Shown here in pieces: positions 12,738 through 25,700 of a DNA stretch of 64,000 nucleotides. The notes under the pieces are model-generated. The model saw nothing but the letters and a program-made list of their open reading frames with translations. It ran no database searches and was not told where the DNA came from. The position numbers were made by a program, and so were the translations under genes. The stretch's first letter is position 1. Each line of letters opens with the position of its first letter. This DNA is from Sebastes aleutianus (lineage: Eukaryota > Chordata > Actinopteri > Perciformes > Sebastidae): positions 20,141,490 to 20,205,489 of the forward strand of contig CAKAKS010000066.1 of the NCBI GenBank assembly GCA_916700875.1, given 5' to 3'.

Positions 12738-12745
12738 TATATAAA
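12738..12745 (+). promoter_or_regulatory. nefh TATA box
   Basis: TATATAAA lies 52 bp upstream of the nefh ATG, preceded by a pyrimidine-rich CTCCCTCCCTCC segment. The spacing allows a short 5' leader. The same box with about 60 bp of upstream context is present at 11341-11348. Confidence 0.75.
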
Positions 12746-12796
12746 CCGAGCTCTCCCGCTCCTACTGCAGTCACTTCTCCTCCGTCCGGCCTCATC

Positions 12797-15700
12797 ATGA
12801 GTTTCACGGTAGAGCACCACCTTTTCGGTCCGACCTCGTACCGCAAGGCTCCTCGGACAGCCTCGGTGTCCTCCAGCTCCGGCTTCCACTCCCAGCGCCG
12901 CCGCCTCCTCACCTACAGCCAGCCGCCCTCCGTGGACAGCCTGGACACCTTCAACGGAGGCGACATGACGCGGAGGAACGAGAAGGAGATCCTGCAGACG
13001 CTCAACGACCGGTTCGCCGGCTACATCGACAAGGTGCGCAACCTGGAGATGCACAACCGCAACTTGGAGGCTGAAGCGGCGGCGCTGCGGCAGAGCCAGG
13101 CCGGACGCGCCTCGGTGGGGGAGCATTACGAGAGAGAGCTGGGCGACCTGAGGGGGCTCCTGCAGCAGCTGACCGGAGAGAAAGCTCGGGCGGCTCTTGA
13201 GCACGAACACCTGGAGGAAGACATCCAGCACCTGCGCGTCAGGCTGGACGACGAGGCGCGCAACCGGGATGAGCTGGAAGCTGCAGGGCGCGCCATGAAG
13301 AAGTACGTGGAGGAGTGCAGGCTGGCGAGGATGGAGCTGGATAAGAAGCTCCGTGCACTGGAAGAGGAGGCCGCTTTCCTGAAGAAGAATCACGAGGAAG
13401 AAGTGGCGGAGCTCCTCGAGCAGATTCACGGCGCGCAGGTGAGCTTCGACATGAGAGGAGACACGCTGAAGGCTGACGTCACCGGCGCACTGCGAGAGAT
13501 CCGCGCACAGCTGGACGGACACGCTTCCAAGAGCTCAACCCACGCGGAGGAATGGTTCAAAGGTGAGTTGGAGGAAAGAAAAAAGGGGAAAGTTTTAAAA
13601 ACAAGTCTTTTTTTAGTGTTTATCTAAATCACAGAGAAACTTCCACGTGCCCTTTTATTTGTTTATTTGTTTAGCACAATTTAAGACTATACAACATAAC
13701 AGAAAAAAAGAAAGAATAATATAAAGTGCAGGAAGAGGCAAAAAACCCACTGGGCTTATCTGAAGCCTCCACCTAGAGACAAGATTAATATAAAGAAATA
13801 ATAGATTACGTAATAGTGATAACAAACGATTAGGACAAGATATATATAATAACAACAATAACAATACAGTAAATATGTCAAAAAAGATAAGTGTGTGTGT
13901 GTGTGTGTGTGTGTTTGTGTGTGTTGCGTGGAAGTGTATGGTTAGTGTGCAGCACAGTGTTTGTTCTCTGTCCGTGGTGCTGAAGTCTATTCACATGTTT
14001 AAATTAGCTTATTTATTTTTTGAGGTTGTTTTCTCTATAGTGTACTTGATGGGTTTGTCTGTAAGCTCATCTACTTAAAAGTTGGTTTATAGACTGTTGT
14101 AATTACAAACAGTGGATTGCATATAGGAAAACAGCCTTGAAAAAAGGGACAAAATAAAGTATAAGAAAAATAAATTAGCCTATTTGTAGCCCTGTTGTAA
14201 TGCATAAGGTGATTTTAAGGGAATGAGCAGTGGTCGTGCTCATATCAGGGTTGCAGGAGTTGAAATGAGAACCTTAACACACAAACTATTTCGCATGCTG
14301 ACTTCTAATCTCTGTAGATAAACAGATCAGGTCTTGATCCCACCAACCTGCCAGATCGCAAATTAAGTAAATCAAGGCGGATATGATGAATATAAACCGC
14401 ATGCAAGATCAATAGGCTATTAGTTAAATAATATGACCTCGAGTTTAAATGCTGCGCCTCTCTGTGGGCGCGTCTCTGCCGCAGAATGGTCATTTTTACT
14501 TTAAGGCAGGCACTGCAGGAGTGAGATGGCACACAGAGAGAGGAGACTGTGATTCATTTGCACTCTCACTGCTGGTAACAGTGGGTGTGTTCTTTGCTTT
14601 CGCCCCATGTGTGCTGTTGTGTGTCTCTATACATGAACCTGAACCTCTACAAATAGAATAGTTGCATGAAGGTCACTGTTAGATACTGCTTCATCATTCT
14701 AACTGTCATCCTCCTTGATGTCGTGACTGGAGACCACCAAGGACATGGAAGTGACAGCTATGCATGTAGATCATGATGGATGAATCCTCTTCACAATTAT
14801 ACTGTAAGAAGATGCAACATCAGACGCACACTGACCTTTGTAATACTGCACAAATACACAGTCGACAACTTTAAAGGCCAAGAAGGGCGTTTTATCTGCA
14901 CTGCATGTCACAGAGCTTAATGAGCTATAGATTGACTCTTGCTGCACATCGACATGCTGACTTGATGTAACCAGTGAAAGGTGCAAACAGAATGACCTTC
15001 CCTGTGTGGTGGTGTCCAGCTGACTGCAGCAGTGTGGCTCATTCATGCTTGGAGGAGGGAGGGAGCTGAGTCAGACTCCTGACTGACAGATGGACACTGC
15101 CAAGGTTACTCAGGCTCCCTAGTGGAGACTCTCTGAGGACGGGTCAAATGTCTCAGGATCAAGATAAAAAACAACAATGCATGCCCGTGGACTCAATAAG
15201 AATGCAGGATTTCTCTGTACTTCAGCAGGTCACTGTCAAACAGTTTTGGGACGTGAGCCAGTCAATGGTATGACACAGCAAATGTAATTTTCTAAGTCGT
15301 TCTTTTGTATATCATGTCTGCAGTGCGTATGGAGCATCTGTCTGAAGCTGCCAGGTCCAACCAGAGTGCAATCCGTGGAAGCCAGGAGGAGATCATTGAC
15401 TACCGCCGTCAGCTCCAGAGCCGCACTATTGAGCTGGAGACTCTTCGTGGAACCAAGGACTCACTGGAGAGGCAGCGTATGGAGAGTGAAGACAGACACC
15501 ACGATGACCTCAACTCCCTACAGGCAGGACATCAACACAAATATCTCACATTGGGGAAACCACGTTCATCTCACCTCCTTACCACCTGCATAATATTTGA
15601 CTTGTGAGGCTACATGTTTTTCTTTTTGCAGGAGACCATCAATCAGCTTGACAATGAGCTGAAATCCACCAAATGGGAGATGGCCAGCCAGCTGAAAGAT

Positions 15701-17058
15701 TATCAGGAGCTGCTGAATGTGAAGATGGCTCTAGATATTGAGATCGCTGCTTATAGGTTGGCCAGGGTTTAAAACCACACATTATGAAATTGATTTTTAA
15801 TGTCAAACGTTATTGACATTTTCCCTGACTGTGTGTCTTTGTGTTTTACAACAGGAAGTTACTGGAGGGAGAGGAGAACCGCTTCGTGTCAGGAGGAGGT
15901 CCCTACTCTTACCTGGAGAGCAGAATCTCCTCCCACATGAAAGTGAAAGAGGAGATCACAGATACCGTCATAGTGGAGGAACAGACAGATGAGACCCAGG
16001 TGACAGAGGTGACAGAGGAGGCAGATGAGGAGGAAGAGGAGGAAAAAGAGGAAGGAGAAGAAGAAGAAGAAGGTGAGGAAACCAAAGAAGAAGAGGAGGA
16101 AGAAGGTGAGGAAGCAGAAGATAAGAAGGAAGGAGAAGAGGAGAAGGAGGAAGAAAAGGAAGAGGAGGAGGAGAAGGATGAGGATGAGAAGGAGAAGGGA
16201 GAGGATGAGGAGGCAGGTGAGGAAGAAGAGTCCAAATCTCCAGAAAAGGATGCATCCCCTCAGCCTAAATCTCCTGCTGTCAAATCACCAGAATCTAAAT
16301 CTCCACCAAAATCACCAGAACCTAAATCACCAGAATCTAAATCACCAGCAGCCAAATCCCCGATGCCCAAATCACCCGCCAAGTCACCTGCACCAAAGTC
16401 ACCTGTGTCAAAGTCCCCACCCAAATCCCCTGAATCTAAATCTCCTCGCCCCAAGAGCCCTGAACCAAAGTCTCCGGAGAAAGAGGAGGCCAAGCCTGCT
16501 GCCGCCAAAGACACCCCTAAAGAAGAGAAGAAAGAGGAGAAGCCTGTCAAGGAGGAAAAGAAGGAGAAAGAGCAACCTGTGAAGGAGGAGAAGAAGCCAG
16601 AGCCCAAGGAGAAGGAGCCAGAGAAGCCTGATACAAAGAAAGAGAGCAAGGCAGATGAAGCGCCAAAGAAGGATGACGCTTCGAAACCTGCTGCTCCCAG
16701 CAAGCCTGCAGAAGACAAACCTGCCCCCAAGCCTGAGCCTAAAGAGAGCGCTCCCCCCGCCAAGGAGGAGAAACCCTCTGCTCCTAAACCAGAGAAGGCC
16801 GAGCCAGAGGCGAAACCCGCCCCTAAAGCAGAGCCCGAGAAAACAGAGAGCAAGAAGGAAGAGGCAAAGAAGCCAGAGGAGAAGCCCGCACCTAAAGCCG
16901 AACCCGAGAAAACAGAGAGCAAGAAAGACGAGAAGAAGCCAGAGGCCAAAAAGGAGCCTAGTAAAGAAGAGAGTAAGGAGGTGAAGGAGGCAGAGAAGGC
17001 GGAGAAATCTTCTGGCACAGAGGCAAAGGAGAGCAAGGACGAGAAGGCCAAGAAGTAA
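12797..17058 (+). CDS. nefh: Neurofilament heavy polypeptide, 4 exons
   Basis: This is a type IV intermediate filament subunit of the neuronal axon. Exons 12797-13562, 15324-15523, 15632-15756 and 15855-17058 join in phase to 764 aa. The head (1-68) is Ser/Arg-rich. The helix-initiation motif L-N-D-R-F-A-x-Y-I-D-K-V-R is at about 69-84, and the helix-termination motif A-A-Y-R-K-L-L-E-G-E-E is at about 361-371. The tail is a Glu-rich block, then 16 Lys-Ser-Pro motifs (about 489-572), then a Lys/Glu/Pro-rich KEP region ending K-A-K-K, as in NEFH. The KSP block is much shorter than in mammals, so sidearm phosphorylation capacity should be lower. Intron 2 has a GC donor. The tail and the thoc5 neighbour point to nefh rather than nefm. 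Confidence 0.95.
13563..15323 (+). other. nefh intron 1
   Basis: This is the 1.76-kb first intron, with an ordinary GTGAGT donor and a CTGCAG acceptor. It contains a (GT)n microsatellite at 13891-13925 and AT-rich sequence. I recognise no coding exon or RNA gene in it. Confidence 0.6.
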
Positions 17059-17670
17059 GAATGATGAGCTATGATTCAAGGCATGAGAAGAGGAGAGGAG
17101 AAGGAGGTGGAGATGCCAAAGAACTATGAGGGTAGGCAGGGTAAAGAGCAGGAGAAAGGGGCTGGACGCACCCAAATGTCCAAAGCAGGCGATGGTATGT
17201 AAGCAATAGTGATTTCTGTAGCAAATAACCCCACGCTCCCTAAGTATGGCCATTACACACCCCTGATGCTTCTGATGTATGACTGTAGTGAATGCAGAAT
17301 GCTCTAAACTCTTTATCTGAATGTGACAAACTGCCCTTAATACATAACAAGTGCATTTAAACTGAATCCCGCTGACAGGGACTGCAGGGGCCTGCCTTCA
17401 AGGGTAGAGATGTCAACACAGTGTCAAGCTTAAGATTGTGACAGATATTGAATATAAAAAAAAGTATATTTAAGGAGATACAAATGTCTATATTATATTT
17501 ACAGATACATCTATAAGACAGACTTGAATTTTGCTTGTTGTGCACCTTAACGCAGCTTCTCTTGACTGACAGTTGAACTGCAGTGTCTCACTTCTTCTGA
17601 TCTGCAATGCTAGGACGATGATGTGTCAACTATGTATAAACTGCTGAGAATATGCAATATGAAACAGATA

Positions 17671-17676
17671 AATAAA
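17671..17676 (+). terminator. nefh polyadenylation signal
   Basis: AATAAA occurs about 610 bp after the nefh stop codon, in AT-rich 3' UTR sequence. A poly-A tract about 50 bp downstream is genomic. Confidence 0.5.
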
Positions 17677-17699
17677 GAATGAAAAATCAAACATAAATG

Positions 17700-19590
17700 G
17701 CCTTTGGGAAATTTCTTAATCTGTTTAAAAAAAAAAAAAAAAATCAATGGTACATTGATTTCTGGTGAGAATTTATGAAGGAGAAGTGTCAGGAAGAGTG
17801 ATAATAGAAGGTGCGAGGCCTGAGAGGTAAACGCTGCGAGTAACTGCACTGCATTGCGGCTAAGGAGAGGGGGAGCTGTACCCACCCACAGCAGCCACTG
17901 CACCCTTCCTCACGTCTCACAGACCACGCTCATGTATAAATCAGGAGCAGCGCAGCTCGATCGCACTGAACAGGCTCGGTATTGCCCATTATTTCCAGCT
18001 CTGCCTCACTGCAAAATGGGGAAAGTTCACACACTGAAGCAATTATTTTAAAATCCATTACTGCTGATTCATGATTACCATAAACACCAGTTATGTAATG
18101 AGTATAATGAAAAGAACACTGATGAAACCAAACAAAATTAATGAGATGCAAATCATTTAAGTCATTTTTTGGTCATGCCTTACAGTAGTGAAAAGGTGTA
18201 GCTACATTTCTAATAGGATTTACTAATGAGTGCAGCAGCTGCTTACAAAAGCCATTCATGATTTCGTTTAGGATACATTTCTGACATTGGACACACCTTT
18301 GGCTGACATTGGAAGGATTTCTCCCCTGGCACTGGAGTTCAGTGTTCACATCCAATCTCTTTGCACCTGATAGATGGCTTTGTATTAATGGGATCAGCAG
18401 CCATGTCATCAAACACAACAGGTGGAAGTTACTAATGGCTTTTTCTCTTGTCACTGCACTTTTGTTAGAATACTTAGTAAACTCAGTCTTACCATTTTCC
18501 TGAAATACTCACATCTGACAACACATCAGCTCTGACAGTTCTCAGTAGGCTTGTTGTTGTAGAGCCAAGACAAGCTATCTGGTTTCATTTTGGTTGTGCT
18601 CTTTACTGATTACTTTTTTTCCAGTTACAAGACATGTTATTTTTCCCTTAAAGAACCAAATAGAAAAAATGAAGGCTGCCCCCTCTTAGTCTAATCATCG
18701 GTTGTTTTGGTCTTAGTCGACTAAGATTTCTTTAGTTGCTTTTTTATGCTGAATTAATTTCCAAGAGACTTATGAGCACATCTCTGGTAAACAAGATTTA
18801 AAGTGGTGCTTTTGTGTGATTCTTTGTGGAGAAACTAAAATCAACTAATGGATTAGTCAACAAAATGGTGTGTTAGTTGATTAAGACTTTCTTTTGTCCA
18901 GGACAGCCCTTAAAGTCTAAGTTTACCTTTCATAGAGGTAAATTTAACCCTGAAGATTTACAAAAAAGCTTTACTTTTTGTATCTTGAGGAATATACAAG
19001 TATGAGTAGAAGTCCCTGATTGCAGAACTCCTTTCACCATGAAAATCCTCACTCACATTTTAAATAGTAATCACCACTAGTGGTCTTGTCTTCTCCTTCC
19101 AATTACACACATCCATAAATCTATGAGGCATTAATGTTTGGATTCCGTTAAATCCTGCTGGATTTGCACTCTAATGTGCAAGAAGATAAGTGAGTGATAT
19201 TTTGGCCGAACACTTGTGTGGACTGCTGCTAGTTATTCATAAAATCAGAGTGGTCTTTGATGGCTTAATGGATTGAATTGGCATCAGTATTCTGAATAAC
19301 AACCTGTTTTTCTTCCATTAAAGCATCCAGAATGATAACTGAAAAGGTCAAAGGCTAGATATTATATTCCATGGACGTAACTCTCTGGGGAAATGACTCA
19401 GCTTGCTGTAGCACTGAACCACAATGGCATAATAATCAGCTAGTGCAGACGAAGCCTATAAATAGAGCAGCATAGAGAGGTGAGGGTGGAGAGGGATAAA
19501 ACAGAAATTTGGGCGTGTACAACAAAGCATGGATGCAACAGAGCCTTAAATAGACCAGATACACTCTCATTCAAGAAAATAACATGGTGT
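17700..19590. other. Convergent spacer between nefh and thoc5
   Basis: nefh and thoc5 are tail to tail here, as NEFH and THOC5 are in human. Apart from a hAT MITE at 18672-18910, I see no gene. Short ORFs lack codon bias and splice support. Confidence 0.5.
18672..18910. mobile_element. hAT-like MITE (AGGGCTG family), degraded
   Basis: The left end is AAGGCTGCCCCCTCTTAGTC and the right end is GGACAGCCCT, an imperfect inverted pair. The internal sequence matches the cleaner copy at 50611-50823, sharing GAGCACATCTCTGGTAAAC and AAAGTGGTGCTTTTGTGTGA. It is non-coding and non-autonomous. Confidence 0.7.
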
Positions 19591-19592
19591 TT

Positions 19593-19598
19593 TTTATT
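19593..19598 (-). terminator. thoc5 polyadenylation signal
   Basis: Minus-strand AATAAA about 120 bp after the thoc5 stop codon gives a compact 3' UTR. Confidence 0.45.
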
Positions 19599-19714
19599 TT
19601 CAAACAGGTAAAAAGACTTTTAAAAAGGGATACTTTGTGTGTCAAAGAGCCACAAAGGCTAGCTTGAGGGACTTAGAGTTGTACAGTACAGCAGTGAGAA
19701 TCATCTGGACAGAT

Positions 19715-22700
19715 CTAGCGGTGACTGAAGAAGCCCTGAGGGTGGTTGTACTTGAATGGTTTCAGACGATTTGGACCCCTGAGAAAGAGAGCGAGATGTC
19801 AGAGATACAGTAAGTCTATTCAGATATGATCTTTCACCACATTTTGTTCAGTAATAGCTTCTTGTGAGCGTGTACCTGACAGTGCGCAGGCACATCTTTT
19901 CTCTGGGAAACTCTCGTGGTCCCTCCACACTGTCATCTTGTCCTTCAGTCTCCAAATACACATCCAGGCAGACACACAGGCGTGAGAACTGATTGGTCAG
20001 GAGCTGGTGTCCTGGACGTGGGCCCTGGAGTTCATTTTTGAACACGTTGACCTCGCTCTCCATGGCCTTAAAAAGGAAAAGATGAGTCAGTTAGGACCTG
20101 AAATATCTAGACGTAATATGAGCTTGTGCAACAATAGAGCACGAGCTTCTGCAACATGAGTGATCAATATTGATAAATGCTCGTACTCGAAGGTTGTCGT
20201 CAGTGCGTCCACTGCGCTCTCCCTTCCAGCTGAGGGAGAGGGAGAAAAGAGGAGAGATTTCTGGGTAACGGGGACTCAGAACCACAGCGGCCTGGAGGCA
20301 AGCTGAAGAAGAAAAAAGATCAGAGCAGGTGGGTTATAATAAATAAATAAATAAATATCAAGTTATCAATATTGACCAATTCTATCATCAGTGATAGTAT
20401 TTTACCTGTGCCCCTTTCCACCACAGCCATGAAGTACAGATCAGTCTCCTTCGCCAGCCCAGCATCCGTCACATGACGAGTATACGCCAGCTCCTACCAA
20501 GAGGGAGAGAAGTATCCCAGTGAGATGTGTGCTACATGAGGTGTATTTATTTTCTTTTAAAAAACAGGTGATTTCAAACATCTGTGTGTTTATGTATGCG
20601 TATACCATGTACTCCTGCTGAGTGGTGGTGGTCCAGCGAGCTAAACGGGAGATGATCTTGGCAGGAAAGAGTTGCTGACACTCACTGGAGACGGGGATGA
20701 TGCTGTGCTCTGAGGACAGGAGCACAAAACAATCTAAGTCGAAATGTCCCGTCTCTTCTTCAAGAGTTATTCGATGTGAGGTCGTTAAAATATAATGTAC
20801 CTAAAGAGGCGAACTGTTTGTGCAAAGCCAAGCGGGACTGGAGTCGTCCCCTCAGCAGCTTCATGGTGCTCTCCATGTGGCTGGCACTCAGAGAACTGCC
20901 CACACACACACCCTGGAAAAACACGAGCAACATGATGAGGCTGTAACACACACACACACACAGAGACTGTGCTCAACTGATTTCAACACACACCTCTGAG
21001 GGATCTTTGGGGAAATGTAGTCCTCCTAGACTCTGAACCCACATGTAGGGATGGCCCAGCTCCTCCACATAATCAGCAAAGCAAACAATCCTAAAAGGAA
21101 TTATGGGGTTAATTCTGCTGGAACTTCATTAAAGTCAACGGTGTGACTCGCTTCACATCTTCTCATTTCCTTTTAATTACTTGACATCCTCACCCGACTT
21201 TGTCAAACTGGTAGCGATTAGCTGGATTGGGCGTTTCTCGTCCCTGGTCGCTGGTGTAGAGGCAGCTGAGTAGAGTGTCGGATTTCAGCAGGTCCCTGCA
21301 AAAGAAGACATCATTATTAGACTTTCCTTTCAGGGACACGGAGAGGAAGACGGATGCTTACGTCCTGTAGGTAGGTTGGTTTGCGGTAGACGAGGCATTC
21401 ATCTTGACACACATTAGAGAATAGACAGACGAGATAAAATACACACACACCCGGCGCTGATGGCCGCGTTGAGGTCTGTGGAGGTGGAGACCTTGGTCTT
21501 GACTGTCATAATGTTCAGATTCATCAGGTAGTAGAAGTGGAGATGGAGGATGCTGCCATCTGTGGAGATATGATGGATAACACATGATGATGAACTAATC
21601 CATTAGTAGCGCAATACTCCCTCCGTGCCCCCTCTTTTCATGAATCCTCCCAGTGAACGTCCCCCAGGGTTTTTCTTTACACTGCAGCGCATTAGAGAGC
21701 AATAACAGGGTGTGGTCACGACGGCAGCCAGCAGCACCCAGGGGATACATACTATGCTGATGGTCATCTTTCACACTCCGCTCTCTGCAGTCACGGTGAA
21801 CTCAGTGACACTCTGTCACTCTCTGACACCTACGCTGCTCACTTTTTTGCCTTTACTGCAGTAAACCGACTGCTGCAGTTGGCAGCAGCGAAGACAACCG
21901 GGGAGAGGGAAGGCTCTAGAAATACGAGCAGAGGTTAGAGGAAGAGTGGTGATGAGAAAATATGCTTACAGCATGTTGTAGGTGCTGCAGACCCACAATA
22001 CTGCAAGCATCTCTCTCACCTCTCTCCCTCCCTCCTCCCCCTTTAGGTAGAGTTACGCCTGCAATGCAGATCCCCCTATAATCTGTCACTATTCCTTTTG
22101 TTGCCAGCAGAGGGAACACGAGGGTCAAATGGTGTCGTGACATCATAGCAGACTGGGTCACGCTTACTTTCTTTCACTTACTATCCGGTAGGTATAGAGT
22201 TACCACAATACGCAGTATAGCTATGGATACATTACAGATGACTTGTAAATACGTGGGCTTCAATGTGCTGCGTAAAGACAGGGAATGCAAAAGATCTATT
22301 TGGTGCAGAAGTCATCAAGAATAGAATGAATAGAGTGAGTTACCTTTACACTTGAGGTCCAAGCAGAGGGACAGAGGGTGCCTTTTCAGCATCTCCCGTC
22401 TTTTGTCATCCAACTGGCCACCTGTAGTTGGCCTTCTTCTCTTCTGTCGATAAAAAGCAATGGAAACAAGAGATGAAAAGACAGAAAGCAGAATAAAGTG
22501 CATGTTTGACATTGTGGCATATCAAATAAATTAGAAAAAACAATTTGCATCAAATTCCAGCTGCTCCCAGGAGAAACGTGATATTGACTTCTACTGTTAC
22601 AGATAAAAGAAGGAGGCAGCCGTTCAAAGGAAGGGCTGGAAGAAGGCGTTTCAGATGAAGATTTGCTCTTCAAACTTATTTGCTGCTACCTGCCCATTTG

Positions 22701-25700
22701 CACTATAGTATATTTGGATGTTTTTAATGGAGTGTTGTGTGTATTATGTACCTTGCTGTACTTGGAGAATAAAGCCAAACTAATATATGAAATACCAGAT
22801 AGAAGTTGCATCCAAATACAAAACATTTGTTCCCGAATCAGTAATTTAGAAAATACACATTTACTTCACTAGAGAAACATCCCGACAGACAGCACTGGTT
22901 CGGTGCTGAGTGTGCATGCCCGAGGTGCGCTCAGGTTACAGTCACCTAGCCATTCTTGGAAAATATTTCCCAGAAACCCCCAGCTGGCACTCCTCCGGAT
23001 GCAGGAAGCGATCGATAGTGGCCGCTCCCCATCCGCAACACACCACAATGTGTGACAGCTGGGGCTTCAGGATCAGTTTGTGTATTTTTTAAGAAATCAT
23101 TGAACTCTCTGACCTGAAGGTGCTCGTGTGTGTGTGTGTGTTGGGAGTAAAGCCAGGCCTGAGACTCACCGTTTTCTCCTGCTCCTCCTCTGCATCTGAG
23201 TCACTCTCATCATCTGGATGAAACCAGAACACATCATTTTATTTTTGTTGGAAATGCATCTCTCATAAATACATCTTGATAAATTAAGCAACATGGAATA
23301 TAACAGAAGATGAGCTGAACAACGAAGCTAAGTGTCTGTCTAATATGTGTACATGCTGCATGTGTGATGGCAGGCATGTAAAGCAGTGTTTGTACCCTGG
23401 GAATCTTCTGGAGGTTTGGACAGGGCCTTGGCCTCATCCACATCACCACTGATTGAGACACTCAGGTTCTTGTCTGACATGGAAACAAAAATAAATCATT
23501 TACAATCAGAGCTTACGTCCCATAAAAAAAAACTCTACTTTGTCTTGAAACACATGATATTCTTCCACTAATGACTACGTACCACAGGCCTGGCCATAGG
23601 CATTGGCTTGAACGAACAGGACATAGAGAGCTGGAGGCAGATGGCGGGCAACCTCTGTCTGTATCTGAGCCTGTTCAAACGGCATGGCCAGGTACTCCTG
23701 CACTGGGAGAGAGGCCTGGGATAGAAGAGAGAGGAGAAATCATATGGTCATTCAGAGGATCCATACGTGGTGTCCGTTGGTGGTACAGCAGATAAGACCT
23801 TCACCTCCGTGAAGAAAAAAGACTAATAAAATAAACAGTCAATATCATACATAATAAATGGACAACACTTTCAAAAATCAATGCTCCAAGCTGCAGCAAC
23901 TGGAACAAAACCAGAGTGATGGTGTGGTCCTACACTGTACCTGCATGATGGCATTGAGTCCAGGCTGCAAGCTGGTCAGATGCTCCTTCTTCACGTCGAT
24001 GCTCTTATGGATCTTCTCCTTTGTGGACTGTGACTCCTTGTATTTCTCTGCCAACCTGTATGCAAGCACAAACTTTTAACAGCTGCTCTATGCTCCCCAA
24101 AATTCAAGACTGCGTTTTTTTTTTAAATCATAGCATGCTACTAATGCTGTGTACAAGTTTGCATACCTCTTTCTCTGCTCGAGCTCCCAGTCAAGTCGTG
24201 CCAGTGTGAGTTGGTGGGGATCATTTTTGGTGAGTGGAGGCCTGGAAATGTCCTGCGGCGCCTCCTGGTAAAACTCGTCCTCAGACACCAAGTCTATCTC
24301 CTCATGCTTAGACCTGGATCAGGAAAGATATGGTAACTCAGCCTGCTTTTTTGTTCTTCTTGTATATAATCATTGATAACCTCAGTAGATTTTCATTGTG
24401 CTTGGTCTCAAGTATGTTCAAAGTAAAAGCTGTTGTAGCTGAATTAGATATTTTGCACTAACTTGAACTCCAGACACTTGCTGATCTCCTTCTGAAGATG
24501 CATAACTTCATACAGCAGGTTCTGTAACTGAAGGTGCAGCACATCCACTTTCTGCTTTGCCTGAAGGAAAGAAAGGTGGTTATGGTTGGTTTGCAGACAC
24601 AACCCTGGAAATAAATACATGCCAAACAATATGCCAAGAATCTGAACCAAGACTCAATAAGAACACGGATCAATAAGCAGGATCTGAAACTGGATCAATA
24701 AATTCTGAATGAAAACGAACCCAAGGGTGTACAAGCTTTCTCTGCTGACAGTGGCAGCTACTGCAGTTAGGTGTTAAAAGTAGAAACAAAGTGCTTGGTG
24801 CTCAACTTGCATTTCCTCCTCAGCACAAAAGGGAGCTGAGGCAGCACTTTTTCAGCAAATGAATGGAATCGAGTGAACTTAACCTACGAAGGTACTTCGG
24901 TTGATATGTCATAAAAGTTGCTCAGCGTTTGAGAGTTGTGTGGGAGTTACCTCGTGTGTCTGGTCTCTGCCTCTCTTTAATCGCATATGAGCCAGGCGAT
25001 TGAGTTTTTTCAGATTCATGAAGTGGATGCAGCTCTGCATTCGTTTCTGCTCGACGTCAACACACTGAGAACAGACACAACTAGTTACTTTTTTATTGTG
25101 GCGAAGACAAACAATCAACTGTGTCTGGGATCATATACAAAATGATGTGATGTATTTAGATTCAAGTTTCTGCTGTGGAGGAATGTACTTGTTTCTACAG
25201 TGACAGACCAGCAAATCACCTTGATGAGTTTAACTCGTCTGTAATGTGACTACATTATTACTTACAAAAACAGACTATGAGATCAGTCTATAGTGACAGA
25301 GTAGTTTGAATGTGTGTTATATCCTCTTAAAAGTCTGATTCTTACCCCCTCCTTGGCTCCATTGGCTTTCAGCTCCTGGATCTCACTCATGAGTGTGGCC
25401 AAACTCTCACATGACTCTTTGTACTGCAGGAAGTCCTGCCTTGGGTCCCTGGCATCCAGCTCCACCTCCTCACTATACACACGCACATCCTGGAAGATTT
25501 AAAAACACCTACATCAGTATATACTTCCATAACTACATGGACTAGATGCACTTTATTTGTTGTATTTTATCATGCACTTTAACCTGACTGCAATTGCACT
25601 TTGAACTGCATTTGTATTGATATTGCACATGCCGACTGATTATACTATTTATTATGTATTATACTCATTGTCTTTTATATTGTTTTAGATTGTCTATTTA

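Larger units (their letters stand above)
10956..12745. repeat. Four-unit tandem array made of the nefh promoter region
   Basis: A unit of about 395 bp ending in the nefh TATA region is repeated head to tail. Unit 1 covers 10956-11351. Unit 2 covers 11352-11804, with an insertion at about 11568-11785. Unit 3 covers 11805-12341, interrupted by a LINE tail at 11943-12270. Unit 4 covers 12346-12745 and is the copy next to nefh. Shared landmarks are CTTGCAAAAGTRATAAGTTA, TCATCAAGCAGG and CAGATATCTCTTTAAACAGA. TATATAAA ends units 1, 2 and 4 (11341, 11794, 12738). Confidence 0.85.

Noticed and set aside
12737..13522. 261-codon minus-strand ORF opposite nefh exon 1
   Set aside because: GC-rich coding sequence suppresses stops on the other strand. 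The plus strand encodes the neurofilament head and rod.
15524..15607. nefh exon 2 reading through to a stop at 15605
   Set aside because: Reading on would truncate the rod before coil 2B ends. The next exon restores the conserved rod exactly in phase.
16260..17253. Long minus-strand ORFs (263 and 281 codons) opposite the nefh tail
   Set aside because: They are antisense shadows of the Lys/Glu/Pro/Ser-rich repetitive coding sequence, with extreme composition and no recognisable domain.
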